A stretch of 64,000 nucleotides of DNA from an uncultured Bartonella sp. (GTDB lineage: Bacteria; Pseudomonadota; Alphaproteobacteria; Rhizobiales; Rhizobiaceae). Both the position numbers and the translations under genes were made by a program. Positions 1-8,511 of the stretch are shown piece after piece. The notes below the pieces were generated by a model, which had not been told where the DNA came from, made no database searches, and saw only the letters and a list, made by a program, of their open reading frames with translations. Within the stretch, counting starts at the first letter, position 1. Each line of letters opens with the position of its first letter. Where the stretch lies: the NCBI RefSeq assembly GCF_946479275.1, contig NZ_CAMLFE010000002.1, forward strand, positions 394,758 to 458,757, read 5' to 3'.

Positions 1-182
1 TTTTGAATTTGCTGCGGTGTGATACCCGCAACGGCTGCCAATTCCGTTTGAGTTACGCCGTTTTTTTTACGGAATTGGCGTAACAACCCGCCTATTTTTT
101 GGTCACTCTGGGTTTCATTAAATTTCAACGTTTGAATATTTTCAGAGGAAATGTTACCGCCATTTTCCATATGATTCACCAT
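1..182 (-). CDS. XRE-family helix-turn-helix regulator (N-terminal part, cut by window edge)
   Basis: The minus strand reads an open frame from about base 182 to the left edge, roughly 60 residues. After a polar leader, residues about 32-60 form a typical Cro/C1-type helix-turn-helix: a LLRQFRKKNGVTQTELA segment followed by AGITPQQIQ, the classic first two helices with the turn. This predicts a cytoplasmic DNA-binding repressor or activator. Targets cannot be read from the fragment. Two in-frame ATGs are possible (182 and 170) and neither has a strong ribosome binding site. The gene lies next to trxA, where related Hyphomicrobiales, as I recall, usually have folC, so this may be a synteny break. 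The family call is fairly secure, the function is not. Confidence 0.7.
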   Translation of the reverse strand, partial: MVNHMENGGNISSENIQTLKFNETQSDQKIGGLLRQFRKKNGVTQTELAAVAGITPQQIQ

Positions 183-766
183 CAACTCATCCCAATAAAT
201 TTTTCTTTCAATCTCCTGTTTCGGGCAATCACACACAAGTTCTATAAAAAACATTGCCGAAACACTATCTTGTTGGAAAAGTCCCCCAAACGATCAACTC
301 CCATATTGATCACCATTTTCTACGTCCCATCGAGCCAAGCCCGCTCTTTGCCCGCGCGTCGCTATTGGCATTGGCAGATTGAACCTGATTTAGCCAATAG
401 CACATATTCTAAAATTGAGAAATAATATATTTATTTTAAAATTATATAAATCAAATATGTTTGATCGATCATATAGTTTACACTATCCAGACCGAAGAAA
501 AATCGGGACAGCTTTCCCGATATTGATGAATTATGAAAGAGGGACATGTTAAAACGTCTTTCATCTCATCCAAAGCTGTGAGAATAAACAGCATCAAAAC
601 GGGTCCGGACAAAAACCGTTTTCCACGAGTTCCGGCACTAAGCGTTTTTGAATCGCTTTATTGGCAATCCTGATATTTTTTGAGAGAAAGCAAGCTCAAC
701 GTCGCTTGATAAAATGGATAATCTGTATGCAATAGCGCATCAAATGACGTATCTTTTTAAAGATAT
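183..766. other. Intergenic region between the XRE gene and the trxA terminator
   Basis: No convincing gene is seen here. A plus-strand open frame opposite the XRE gene has no family character and no ribosome binding site. A hairpin with AAAACGG (596-602) and CCGTTTT (616-622) arms encloses the palindrome GTCCGGAC. It lacks a clean T tract on either strand, so it may be a repeat-like palindrome and not a terminator. Part of the region (about 425-480) is strongly AT-rich and probably holds the promoter of the XRE gene. Confidence 0.4.
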
Positions 767-803
767 AAAAAACGGCACCAAACGAATTTGATGCCGTTTT
801 TAT
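767..803 (-). terminator. Rho-independent terminator of the addB-addA-trxA block
   Basis: Arms AAAAACGGCACCAAA (768-782) and TTTGATGCCGTTTTT (787-801) pair around a CGAA loop with one mismatch. The stem ends in T runs on both strands, so it can act bidirectionally. It sits about 20 nt after the trxA stop codon and closes the long minus-strand block. Confidence 0.85.
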
Positions 804-822
804 TAAAATAAATTCTACAGAA

Positions 823-1146
823 TTATTTTACGCCGTCTTTAATCCAGTCTGACAAGCGGCTTTTCGGAGCAGCGCCGACCATATTGGAGACGATTTCTCC
901 ATTATTGAACAACAGTAATGTGGGGATTGAACGGACACCGAACTGCGTTGCAAGCTCGGGATTTTCATCAATATTGATTTTGGCGACCTTGACCTTACCC
1001 TGTAATTCGGTAGCAATTTCTTCAAGCGAGGGGGCTATCATTTTACATGGACCGCACCATTCTGCCCAGAAGTCTACAACAACAGGTTCTGCCGACTTTA
1101 GCACGTCATTTTCAAAATTGCTTGTATCGACTTTTACAGTGCTCAT
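823..1146 (-). CDS. trxA: Thioredoxin
   Basis: A 107-residue cytoplasmic thioredoxin that reduces protein disulfides. The active site WCGPC lies at about residues 30-34 inside the expected [11 protein letters not shown] context, and the cis-proline loop SIPTLLLF is present near residue 75. The start at 1146 (MSTVKVD) is chosen over a longer frame from 1212 because AGGAAAG sits just upstream and the length then matches bacterial TrxA. It follows addA after 79 nt and ends at a strong terminator. AddB-AddA-TrxA order is common in Hyphomicrobiales. No unusual feature was seen. Confidence 0.96.
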   Translation of the reverse strand: MSTVKVDTSNFENDVLKSAEPVVVDFWAEWCGPCKMIAPSLEEIATELQGKVKVAKINIDENPELATQFGVRSIPTLLLFNNGEIVSNMVGAAPKSRLSDWIKDGVK

Positions 1147-1225
1147 TGATCTTTCCTTTGTGATTCCAATTTGCCTAAATTTGGCGTGCTTGACCGGTTC
1201 CGTCAAGAGCAAGCTTTTTCACCCT

Positions 1226-4200
1226 TTATTGTTCCGGTGAATTAGTTTTTTCTTTATTGATCAGGAAATCGAGTTTTTTGCCGTCGAGTTCAAAAACTTT
1301 CGGCCCATCACTATAAATCAATAATGTTCTGACGGCCTTATTCGGGTGAATGCTCATCAATAGCGTTCGATAAAGTGCCATTTGCAACATGTAGCTGTCA
1401 GGAATTTGCTGTTCACGTTTGGGAGCACGGCCGGTTTTGAAGTCTCCCAGAACAATCGTGTCATCACCATCATTGAGGCGGTCTATCTGTCCGGAAACGA
1501 CGTATTTTTTACCCCTTATTGTGACAGTTCCCATCAATGTCACTTCGGCACGAGCTTCTTTGGTAAACAAAGGGCGCAGTGCTTCATCATCCATAACCTT
1601 GAAGGTTTGTTCAAAAGCATCCTCTCTTTGTTCCTCACTCCATTCAGGTGCTGCTTTTTCAAGATAGGCACGGGCAAGCCTTTGCCGGTCTTCTTCCCGA
1701 ATTTGTGGCAAATATTGCAAAAGCCGGTGAATGATTGTCCCCCGTTCGATAGCAAATGAAGAATTTGCCGGTTTTTCGCCCAGAACCGGCGAAATGGTAA
1801 CAATGTTTTTTGCCGCCGGTGCATTCTCGTCAATATCAAGTGAAGCACCTGAAGGGGTGAGGGGCTTAGGTAAATCGGTTTCCGGTTCCATACGTCTATG
1901 GAAATAGGAAGGAAGCGGAAAAGCCGGAACGACTGCTTCATCTTCCGCAGTTTTTGTTTCGACACTTGTGCGGCTGTCATCCACGCAATAACGCCATGCC
2001 TTGATGTCGGGTGAAGGGCCGGCAATTTCTTCCGAAACCGGCTTCAATGCTTCACCGACAAGTTCACTCCATGTCCCGCCAACAGCATTCTTTCCCCGAT
2101 AACCACAAACGATAAGGCGGTCTTCTGCCCGTGTCATGCCAACATAAAGAAGGCGCCTATATTCTTCTTCGGCTTTCAATTTTAACGTATTGATATAATT
2201 GTCACCGAATGATGTTTTGAACTCTTTTGCGGGCTGCCACAAAAAGCTCTTCTTGCCATGATCATCAATTTCGATGAATTTCGGTTCATGTTGCGCGTTC
2301 CAGATACGCGAACCGGAATCAACCAGAAAGACAATGGCGCTTTCAAGCCCCTTTGCCGCATGAACAGTCATAATACGGACTTCTTCACGATTCTGGTCGA
2401 GTTCACGTTTGATTTCCGGATCGGAAAGCTTGATTGTTTCCAGAAAAGCCTGCAAACCGGGTAAACCGGTTTTCTGGATCGACAAAGTATAATCCATGAA
2501 CGCATCAAGGACATCGCTTGCTTCCGAACCCAATCGGGCGAGAATTTTTGCCCGTCCCTGATCTTCGCTCAATATATGGCTATAAAATTCATAGACAGGC
2601 GTTTTATCGGCGAGGTTTCTATATTTTTTGAGTAAAGCCAGAACAGTTGCAAATTCGGGCTTCTCTTCACTATGAGCTTCAAGGCTATTAAACAGGCTTC
2701 CTTCACGGTTTATAGCAATCTTATAAAGATCATCTTCATCAAGTCCGAAGAGCGGGCTTTTCAAAACAGATGCGAGAGAAAGGTCATCCTGCGGTTGCAG
2801 GACAAATCGTGCGAGTGCCGTTAAATCACGCACGGCAATATGGCTTGCCAGACGCAAACGGTCGGCACCGGCAACCGGAACATTGCGGTTTTTCAAAGCG
2901 CGCGCCAAAGCGGGAACAAACTGGTCCCGTTTTCTCACCAGCACCATAATATCACTGGCTTTGACTTCTCTTCCCTGACCTTTAAGCATTTCATGATGAT
3001 GAAGCCAATGGCTGATTGTCGTTGCCATCTCTTCGGCAAGGTGAACAGCCGGTGCATGAAGCTGGTCGACAGGTTTGCGCCAGTCTTCCGGCTCTTCCAC
3101 ATCTGTCGGCGCAATATTGTCCCAGATCACAACTTCACCGGGGTCATTGCGGCGAACCGCTTCATGCACAGTTTTGATATTTTCGGCTGAAAGACCTTTA
3201 TAATTTTCAGGCTTTTCGAATACCCGATCAACACTTTTTAAAACATCGGCTGTCGAACGGAAGGAATAATTCAAACGTATGTGGCCGAAAGACTTGCCAA
3301 CGGCTTCAGCTTTTTTTTCGATAATGCGACCATTCGTTGCAAAATCTTCCGGCACTGCCCCTTGGAAAGAATAGATCGATTGTTTTTCATCGCCAACGGC
3401 AAAAACAGTGCGGTTGACCTCTCTTTGTCCTTCCCCGACAAAAAATTCCTGTGCAAGAAGCTGGATTATCTGCCACTGGGAAGGGCTTGTATCCTGTGCT
3501 TCGTCAACCAGAATATGGTCAATGCCCCTATCCAGCTTATATTGCACCCATTGGCCTGCACCATCGCGTTTCAATAGATTAAGCGCCCGCTCGATCAAAT
3601 CGTCGAAATCAAGCAAACCTTCTGCTTTCTTCAAACTTTCATAGCGCGCCAAAAGCCGGTAACAGAGCTCGAAGGCCGCCAAATTGAGCGGTACCAGCCG
3701 TACACGTCGCAACTTGTCGAGATAGAGAACGAGTTTTTCCTGACGCATTAACAAATCGTCTTCGAGCCATGGCAAAGCTTCCAGAAGTTTTTTTGAAGCC
3801 AGCCTGCTTATTTTTCGTGGATTTCCACTGGTAAAATAAGCAAGTTCGATGAATTTTATGCTCTCGTTATTATCCGCCTTTTCTACAAGCTCCAATCTTT
3901 CAACAAATTCTTGGGTGAAAGAGTGGCCGAGACTTTTGAACACTTTAATAGTCTCATCGGTATGAAGCGCCGTTTTACGGATTTCATTAGTAAGATTTTC
4001 TTCCGTATCATCCGGAGATATTTGTAACGTTTTTTCCAGAATATGCTTGCCATCCGGTCCACTCACACGAGTAAGAAATGGACTTAAAGCTTGCCGTTTT
4101 TCAATTGCCTCGGATAACAGAGCATCAAGTCCGCTTTCGCCCACGGTTTTTAAAACCAGCATCAATGCTTCATGAAGAGAACCATTTTTTTGTAAATAGG

Positions 4201-4708
4201 CTGTCTCGATCACATAACGACGCGCATCGGTTAAAAATTCGTCACGCTTGAGATCGTCCATCATCTCGAAATGGCCGGCAATATTGGCTTCCAAAGGAAA
4301 TTGGTGAAGAAGACCTTCGCAAAAAGCATGGATGGTCTGAATTTTTAGCCCGCCCGGTGTTTCAAGAGCACGGGCAAAAAGTCTACGCGCTTCATCAAGC
4401 CTTTTTGTATCGGGTTTTTTGCCCTCAAGCGCGATCAACACCTCTGTCAATTTGTCATCATCAAGCTCTGTCCAGCCGGAAAGAGTCTGGAAAATGCGCG
4501 TTTGCATGACAGCAGCGGCTGCTTTGGTATAAGTGAGGCACAGAATCCGCGCCGGTTCGGTGCCATTCAATAAAAGTCTGATAACCCGAAACGTCAAAAC
4601 ATGGGTTTTACCGGAACCGGCATTGGCAGACACCCACGCACTGCTTTGCGGATTGGAAGCGGCCGTCTGATTTTTAATGGCATCCTCAGGAATTTCACGT
4701 TTGGTCAT
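1226..4708 (-). CDS. addA: Double-strand break repair helicase-nuclease subunit AddA
   Basis: A 1160-residue UvrD/Rep-type superfamily 1 helicase. The Walker A loop SANAGSGKTH lies near residues 27-36 and the DEXX-type box ILVDEAQDTSP near 400. A MTVHAAKGLE motif marks the C-terminal helicase part. The C-terminus carries a RecB-like nuclease core with Asp in SGQIDRL and the DFKTGRAP motif, typical of the PD-(D/E)XK fold. With AddB it processes double-strand ends for RecA loading, replacing RecBCD. Its start overlaps the addB stop by 4 nt, which indicates translational coupling. Length and domain order are as expected for the alphaproteobacterial family. Confidence 0.96.
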   Translation of the reverse strand: MTKREIPEDAIKNQTAASNPQSSAWVSANAGSGKTHVLTFRVIRLLLNGTEPARILCLTYTKAAAAVMQTRIFQTLSGWTELDDDKLTEVLIALEGKKPDTKRLDEARRLFARALETPGGLKIQTIHAFCEGLLHQFPLEANIAGHFEMMDDLKRDEFLTDARRYVIETAYLQKNGSLHEALMLVLKTVGESGLDALLSEAIEKRQALSPFLTRVSGPDGKHILEKTLQISPDDTEENLTNEIRKTALHTDETIKVFKSLGHSFTQEFVERLELVEKADNNESIKFIELAYFTSGNPRKISRLASKKLLEALPWLEDDLLMRQEKLVLYLDKLRRVRLVPLNLAAFELCYRLLARYESLKKAEGLLDFDDLIERALNLLKRDGAGQWVQYKLDRGIDHILVDEAQDTSPSQWQIIQLLAQEFFVGEGQREVNRTVFAVGDEKQSIYSFQGAVPEDFATNGRIIEKKAEAVGKSFGHIRLNYSFRSTADVLKSVDRVFEKPENYKGLSAENIKTVHEAVRRNDPGEVVIWDNIAPTDVEEPEDWRKPVDQLHAPAVHLAEEMATTISHWLHHHEMLKGQGREVKASDIMVLVRKRDQFVPALARALKNRNVPVAGADRLRLASHIAVRDLTALARFVLQPQDDLSLASVLKSPLFGLDEDDLYKIAINREGSLFNSLEAHSEEKPEFATVLALLKKYRNLADKTPVYEFYSHILSEDQGRAKILARLGSEASDVLDAFMDYTLSIQKTGLPGLQAFLETIKLSDPEIKRELDQNREEVRIMTVHAAKGLESAIVFLVDSGSRIWNAQHEPKFIEIDDHGKKSFLWQPAKEFKTSFGDNYINTLKLKAEEEYRRLLYVGMTRAEDRLIVCGYRGKNAVGGTWSELVGEALKPVSEEIAGPSPDIKAWRYCVDDSRTSVETKTAEDEAVVPAFPLPSYFHRRMEPETDLPKPLTPSGASLDIDENAPAAKNIVTISPVLGEKPANSSFAIERGTIIHRLLQYLPQIREEDRQRLARAYLEKAAPEWSEEQREDAFEQTFKVMDDEALRPLFTKEARAEVTLMGTVTIRGKKYVVSGQIDRLNDGDDTIVLGDFKTGRAPKREQQIPDSYMLQMALYRTLLMSIHPNKAVRTLLIYSDGPKVFELDGKKLDFLINKEKTNSPEQ

Positions 4709-7700
4709 TCTTCACCTGCCGTGTCAGAACCGGCCGACCATTCAAGAACCCGCGCCAAATGGTCATAATCACCTTCATAAGTGGTCAAAGGTGGCATTGC
4801 CCGCGACAAATAGCCATGGGCGGGATTTTGATAATATTCAACAAGTTCACCCAATCTTGCCCAAGCTTCTTCGGAAAGTTCGATTGCGGTTTTTTTGGCA
4901 GATAGAGAAATGCGCTCTTCTTTTACTTCTCCGTGGGCATTCAAACGGATATAGGCAAGTTCGGTCGGTTTGATATTTTTAAGCGGAACAAAAGCATTGC
5001 GCGACAACAGAGCTGCTTCCAACGCCAATTGCGGTGCCATGAGTGTCGCCGCCTGCTTGACGGAAGGAGTCGAGCCGGTCTTGAAATCAAGAATTTCGGC
5101 GAAACGTCCATCCATCACATCGACGCGGTCGGCACGCCCTGAAAGGGTTGCTCCTTCCGGCACAATATGAACGGGACGGGCCGAAATTTCGACATATCTT
5201 TCGCGTGGAGAAAGTCCTTTTTCCCATTCGATGATTGATGGTGCGAGAATTTCAAAACGCGGCCACCATATAGCTTCAACATCAAGTGGAAGTTGCATCC
5301 GGTCAAATTCAGCACGCGCAATTTCAAGAAATTTTTGCAATGCATCCGGTTTTTCCGGATCAATTTTCAGCAATGAAAAGCCCGCAACAATTGCATGATA
5401 AAGTGTGCCACGCTCGGCAACCGATGGATCGTGGATAAGGTCATCAAGCGGCTTCAGGCGTAAAACTTTTTTGGCGTAAATTGCATAAGGGTCGCGGCGT
5501 AATGTTTCAATTTCGGTAACAGAAAAATGTTTCGGACGTTGCTTCAATGGGGGGGTGGGGCATGGGCGCGCAATAAAATCGACATTTTTGCGACGGTCGA
5601 GTTCCCGCGCCCAGTGGACAAAAACTCCGCCACGTGCGCGCATATTGGCGCTCGCTTTGGCGCCAACAACTGTTTCCAGCCTTTGCAACCAGCGCGAAGG
5701 CACTGAAGGGGCATTATCAACTCTCAATGCCCTGCTCATAATCACTTTATCCATGCCCATAGCCATCTGGAAATCATGGGCAGCCAAACCGATCCGTCGC
5801 TCCGGTGGGTCAAGTGTCAATGTCATTTTCATCGGCCGTGACATGAACGGGTCATTGCGTGCTGTTGCAGGCCAAGACCCTTCATTCAAGCCACCAATGA
5901 CCATTGTATCAACCGTTTGCAATCGTGATTCCAATGCACCCCAGATAAAAAGACGGGGATGACCACCGGCAGAGGGGCTCACCGAGCGTGCAGCCATCAA
6001 AGCTTCAAGAATGGCCGGCCATTCGGAAATGTCAAACGTAAGGCCGGATTGATCGGCAACAAGATCGCGCAGCAAAGATATAATGGCTTTACCCGCTTCA
6101 CCGGCATAAAGCGCGTGAAACGAGCCTTGCTCGTTTGCCCCGAAATTTTCCAAAACTTCAGTCGTGGCACGGGCAACTTCGTTCACCGACTGCGGTTCGC
6201 TTTTTGCCATCAATGCCACCAATGGCTGAACGGCTTTCACCAGTGAAGACGCAAGATTTCTTGCTTCCTCGATCATATCGGAATCAATATCGCTCGTCCC
6301 GTTTTCATCTGTTGTGAGAGCAAGAAGCCGCTCTTCAACAAACTGCTCACAGGTTGCAATATTTATTCTTCCGGTTCCGCCCCTTAATGCAAAGAGCTCG
6401 AAACGTTCGGCAATTTTTCGTAAAGATCCGCGTTCATATCCAAGTGACGTCAACGGGTGTTTCAGAAGCGAAAGGAAAGCCACCGGATCGCCGGGTTGAA
6501 ACAAAGTTTGTAAAATAAGCCGCAACAAAGTTGCCGGTAACACTTCGCTTAAAGGAACACCGCCGGAATCATTGGCCTCAATGCCGAAACGTTTAAGTTC
6601 GGCAACAACACGGCGGGCAAGATTTCTGTCCCCCGTCACAAGCGCGGCCGTTTTCTTTTTGTCTTCAATTGCTTGCCTTAGCGCAACTGCGATTGCCAAA
6701 GCCTCTTCACGCTCATTGGCGGCCTCTATCAACGAGACATCGGCAAAAATTTCATCAAAACCATCGCGTTTCAATTGTGACCATGTGTCGGTGGTCACTG
6801 CCGGTCGCAATGCTTCGGATAAAATTGCAGCGCGTTTTTTCTTGTTTTCCGAAGGCGCCCCAATCTCGTCAACGACATTTCTTGCAAGTTTCATGCGGTC
6901 GAACAATTTTTTGAAGCTATATTGCGGATGGCCGAAAATGGAGGGGTCGTCATGCGTTTCATCAAGCGCCGCCCACTGGGCATCATCCATTGCAAGGTCG
7001 AGACCGGGCAAGACAACCGCACCATTTTCCAATCCGCTTACCACTTTCAGCAAATCGGCAATGGCCGGAATCGAGCCATTGGAACCGGCCACAATAACGG
7101 GATCACGCGGTTTGTTACGCAAAAGCCTTTCAGTTTCCGCCCGAATGGCCTGATTGCGCCATTCGGCAGGATTTATTTTTTGCCGTTCGGCAAGAATATC
7201 AGGCCAGGTTTTTGTTACAATTTCCAGAAAATCAAGTGTCACCTGCCACCATTCGGCAACCATATCGGGTGCAATATCTTCAAGTTTTGCCCAGTCGGCG
7301 GACTCTGTCTCGACCTCGTCCATCAGGCGGGCGAGATCTTCGGCAAGCCAGATTGCATCGGCTGTATTGGCCGGTATGATAATATCTTCACTGCCGAAGA
7401 GCGAGCGCACATGGGCAGGCAAATTCTCGCGCCACGGACGGATAAGGCGCGCCAATAACAAGAGCCGCTCGACATCGCCAATCTTCGGATTGAGCGACAA
7501 AGCTGCTGCACCATTATCAAGGAAAAAAGCCGTATCTTCATCAACATCGCCCAAAGGGCGAATTGTCGGCAGGAAGCTTGAATGTGTCTTGCTCATCTCC
7601 ACAAAGCAAGAGCGCAGCGTACGCGCGGCACGCCGTGTCGGAACATAGATGAGCGTATCTGCCAAAGCTGTCTGGATATTGCCGCCTTTGCCGAAATCTT

Positions 7701-7791
7701 TAATCAAGTGTCCCGAAAGAAGTGCATCAACAAAAATTGGCAAAAACGGCGCACCGCTCGAAATCGAAAACAGCTTCGGCTTGTCTTTCAC
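4705..7791 (-). CDS. addB: Double-strand break repair protein AddB
   Basis: A 1028-residue partner of AddA in end resection. The N-terminal part has the LIYVPTRRAARTLR segment seen in alphaproteobacterial AddB proteins, and the middle resembles a degenerate helicase fold. The C-terminal nuclease core shows SGRADRVDV followed by EILDFKTGSTPS, the Asp and Asp-x-Lys of a RecB-type nuclease. I did not see the four-cysteine iron-sulfur arrangement of Bacillus AddB, which fits the alphaproteobacterial form. It overlaps murU upstream and addA downstream by 4 nt each, so the three are probably translated as one unit. Confidence 0.94.
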   Translation of the reverse strand: MKDKPKLFSISSGAPFLPIFVDALLSGHLIKDFGKGGNIQTALADTLIYVPTRRAARTLRSCFVEMSKTHSSFLPTIRPLGDVDEDTAFFLDNGAAALSLNPKIGDVERLLLLARLIRPWRENLPAHVRSLFGSEDIIIPANTADAIWLAEDLARLMDEVETESADWAKLEDIAPDMVAEWWQVTLDFLEIVTKTWPDILAERQKINPAEWRNQAIRAETERLLRNKPRDPVIVAGSNGSIPAIADLLKVVSGLENGAVVLPGLDLAMDDAQWAALDETHDDPSIFGHPQYSFKKLFDRMKLARNVVDEIGAPSENKKKRAAILSEALRPAVTTDTWSQLKRDGFDEIFADVSLIEAANEREEALAIAVALRQAIEDKKKTAALVTGDRNLARRVVAELKRFGIEANDSGGVPLSEVLPATLLRLILQTLFQPGDPVAFLSLLKHPLTSLGYERGSLRKIAERFELFALRGGTGRINIATCEQFVEERLLALTTDENGTSDIDSDMIEEARNLASSLVKAVQPLVALMAKSEPQSVNEVARATTEVLENFGANEQGSFHALYAGEAGKAIISLLRDLVADQSGLTFDISEWPAILEALMAARSVSPSAGGHPRLFIWGALESRLQTVDTMVIGGLNEGSWPATARNDPFMSRPMKMTLTLDPPERRIGLAAHDFQMAMGMDKVIMSRALRVDNAPSVPSRWLQRLETVVGAKASANMRARGGVFVHWARELDRRKNVDFIARPCPTPPLKQRPKHFSVTEIETLRRDPYAIYAKKVLRLKPLDDLIHDPSVAERGTLYHAIVAGFSLLKIDPEKPDALQKFLEIARAEFDRMQLPLDVEAIWWPRFEILAPSIIEWEKGLSPRERYVEISARPVHIVPEGATLSGRADRVDVMDGRFAEILDFKTGSTPSVKQAATLMAPQLALEAALLSRNAFVPLKNIKPTELAYIRLNAHGEVKEERISLSAKKTAIELSEEAWARLGELVEYYQNPAHGYLSRAMPPLTTYEGDYDHLARVLEWSAGSDTAGEE

Positions 7792-8507
7792 GCTATTTCC
7801 CCCCTTTGGCGCATCAGCTCCTCAACCTTGCTAATCATTGCAATTGTTCCGACAGTATACCAGTTGCCATCCAAAGGAAAACCATAAAGGCGACCACGGG
7901 CAATCGCTTCGTCAAAATAGAGGTTGAGCGATTGCGGTTCGATTTTTGCAAATGCAAATATTTTCGGATTAACAATAAGTGCACCACCATAAATAACTGC
8001 TTCCGATGCATTTGCAGGTGCGCGAACAAGTTTTTGACCTTCACCAATCAGGAAATCGCCTTTTTCCGGACCCGCTGCCTGCGTACGTTTAACTGTCATA
8101 AGCAGCATATCCATTCGATCAGGGTCAAAGCGGTTTTCCATTGCTTCGAGCGTTGGCGTGCCATGGTCGACCCAGAAAGTATCAGCGTTAAGAACAAAAA
8201 ACGGATTTTCTCCCAAAAGCGGCAAAGCTTTCACCACGCCTCCGGCAGAATCGAGAAGTTCCACACGTTCATCAGAAATGGTTATATGCGGTTTTTTACG
8301 GCTTTCGACATGGCTTTCGATAGAATCTGCAAGATAATGGACATTAACCACCGCTTCCTCGACACCGGCTTTTTCAAGGGCATCAAGAGCCCGGTTCAAA
8401 AGACTTCGACCGGCAATTTTTACCAGTGGTTTCGGTGTTTTGAACGTCAATGGCCGCATGCGGGTGCCAAGCCCCGCAGCAAGCACCATAGCATGTGTTA
8501 TTTTCAT
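7788..8507 (-). CDS. murU: Nucleotidyltransferase, probable N-acetylmuramate 1-phosphate uridylyltransferase MurU
   Basis: A 239-residue sugar-1-phosphate nucleotidyltransferase. The signature AAGLGTRMRPLT near residue 7, the PKPLVKIAG lysine segment and the LNADTFW metal-binding Asp are all present. Start 8507 (MKITHAMVLAAG) is preferred over a longer frame reading into the upstream gene. In Pseudomonas and Caulobacter the muropeptide-recycling kinase AmgK sits next to MurU, which makes UDP-MurNAc. Here the upstream gene ends in an AmgK-like kinase domain 4 nt away, so MurU is the favoured assignment. A glucose-1-phosphate or mannose-1-phosphate transferase is the alternative. Family secure, substrate inferred. 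Confidence 0.8.
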   Translation of the reverse strand: MKITHAMVLAAGLGTRMRPLTFKTPKPLVKIAGRSLLNRALDALEKAGVEEAVVNVHYLADSIESHVESRKKPHITISDERVELLDSAGGVVKALPLLGENPFFVLNADTFWVDHGTPTLEAMENRFDPDRMDMLLMTVKRTQAAGPEKGDFLIGEGQKLVRAPANASEAVIYGGALIVNPKIFAFAKIEPQSLNLYFDEAIARGRLYGFPLDGNWYTVGTIAMISKVEELMRQRGEIA

Positions 8508-8511
8508 TTTT

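Noticed and set aside
99..425. 108-residue plus-strand open frame
   Set aside because: It overlaps the XRE gene on the opposite strand, has no ribosome binding site and no family features. The helix-turn-helix on the minus strand is the real coding signal.
596..622. Hairpin AAAACGG/CCGTTTT as a terminator
   Set aside because: No T tract follows on either strand and no gene ends nearby. It may be a palindromic repeat, but only one copy was noticed in the window.
5545..5562. G-rich run inside addB as a slippage site
   Set aside because: The run is interrupted by T and the reading frame on both sides is continuous, so there is no sign of length variation.
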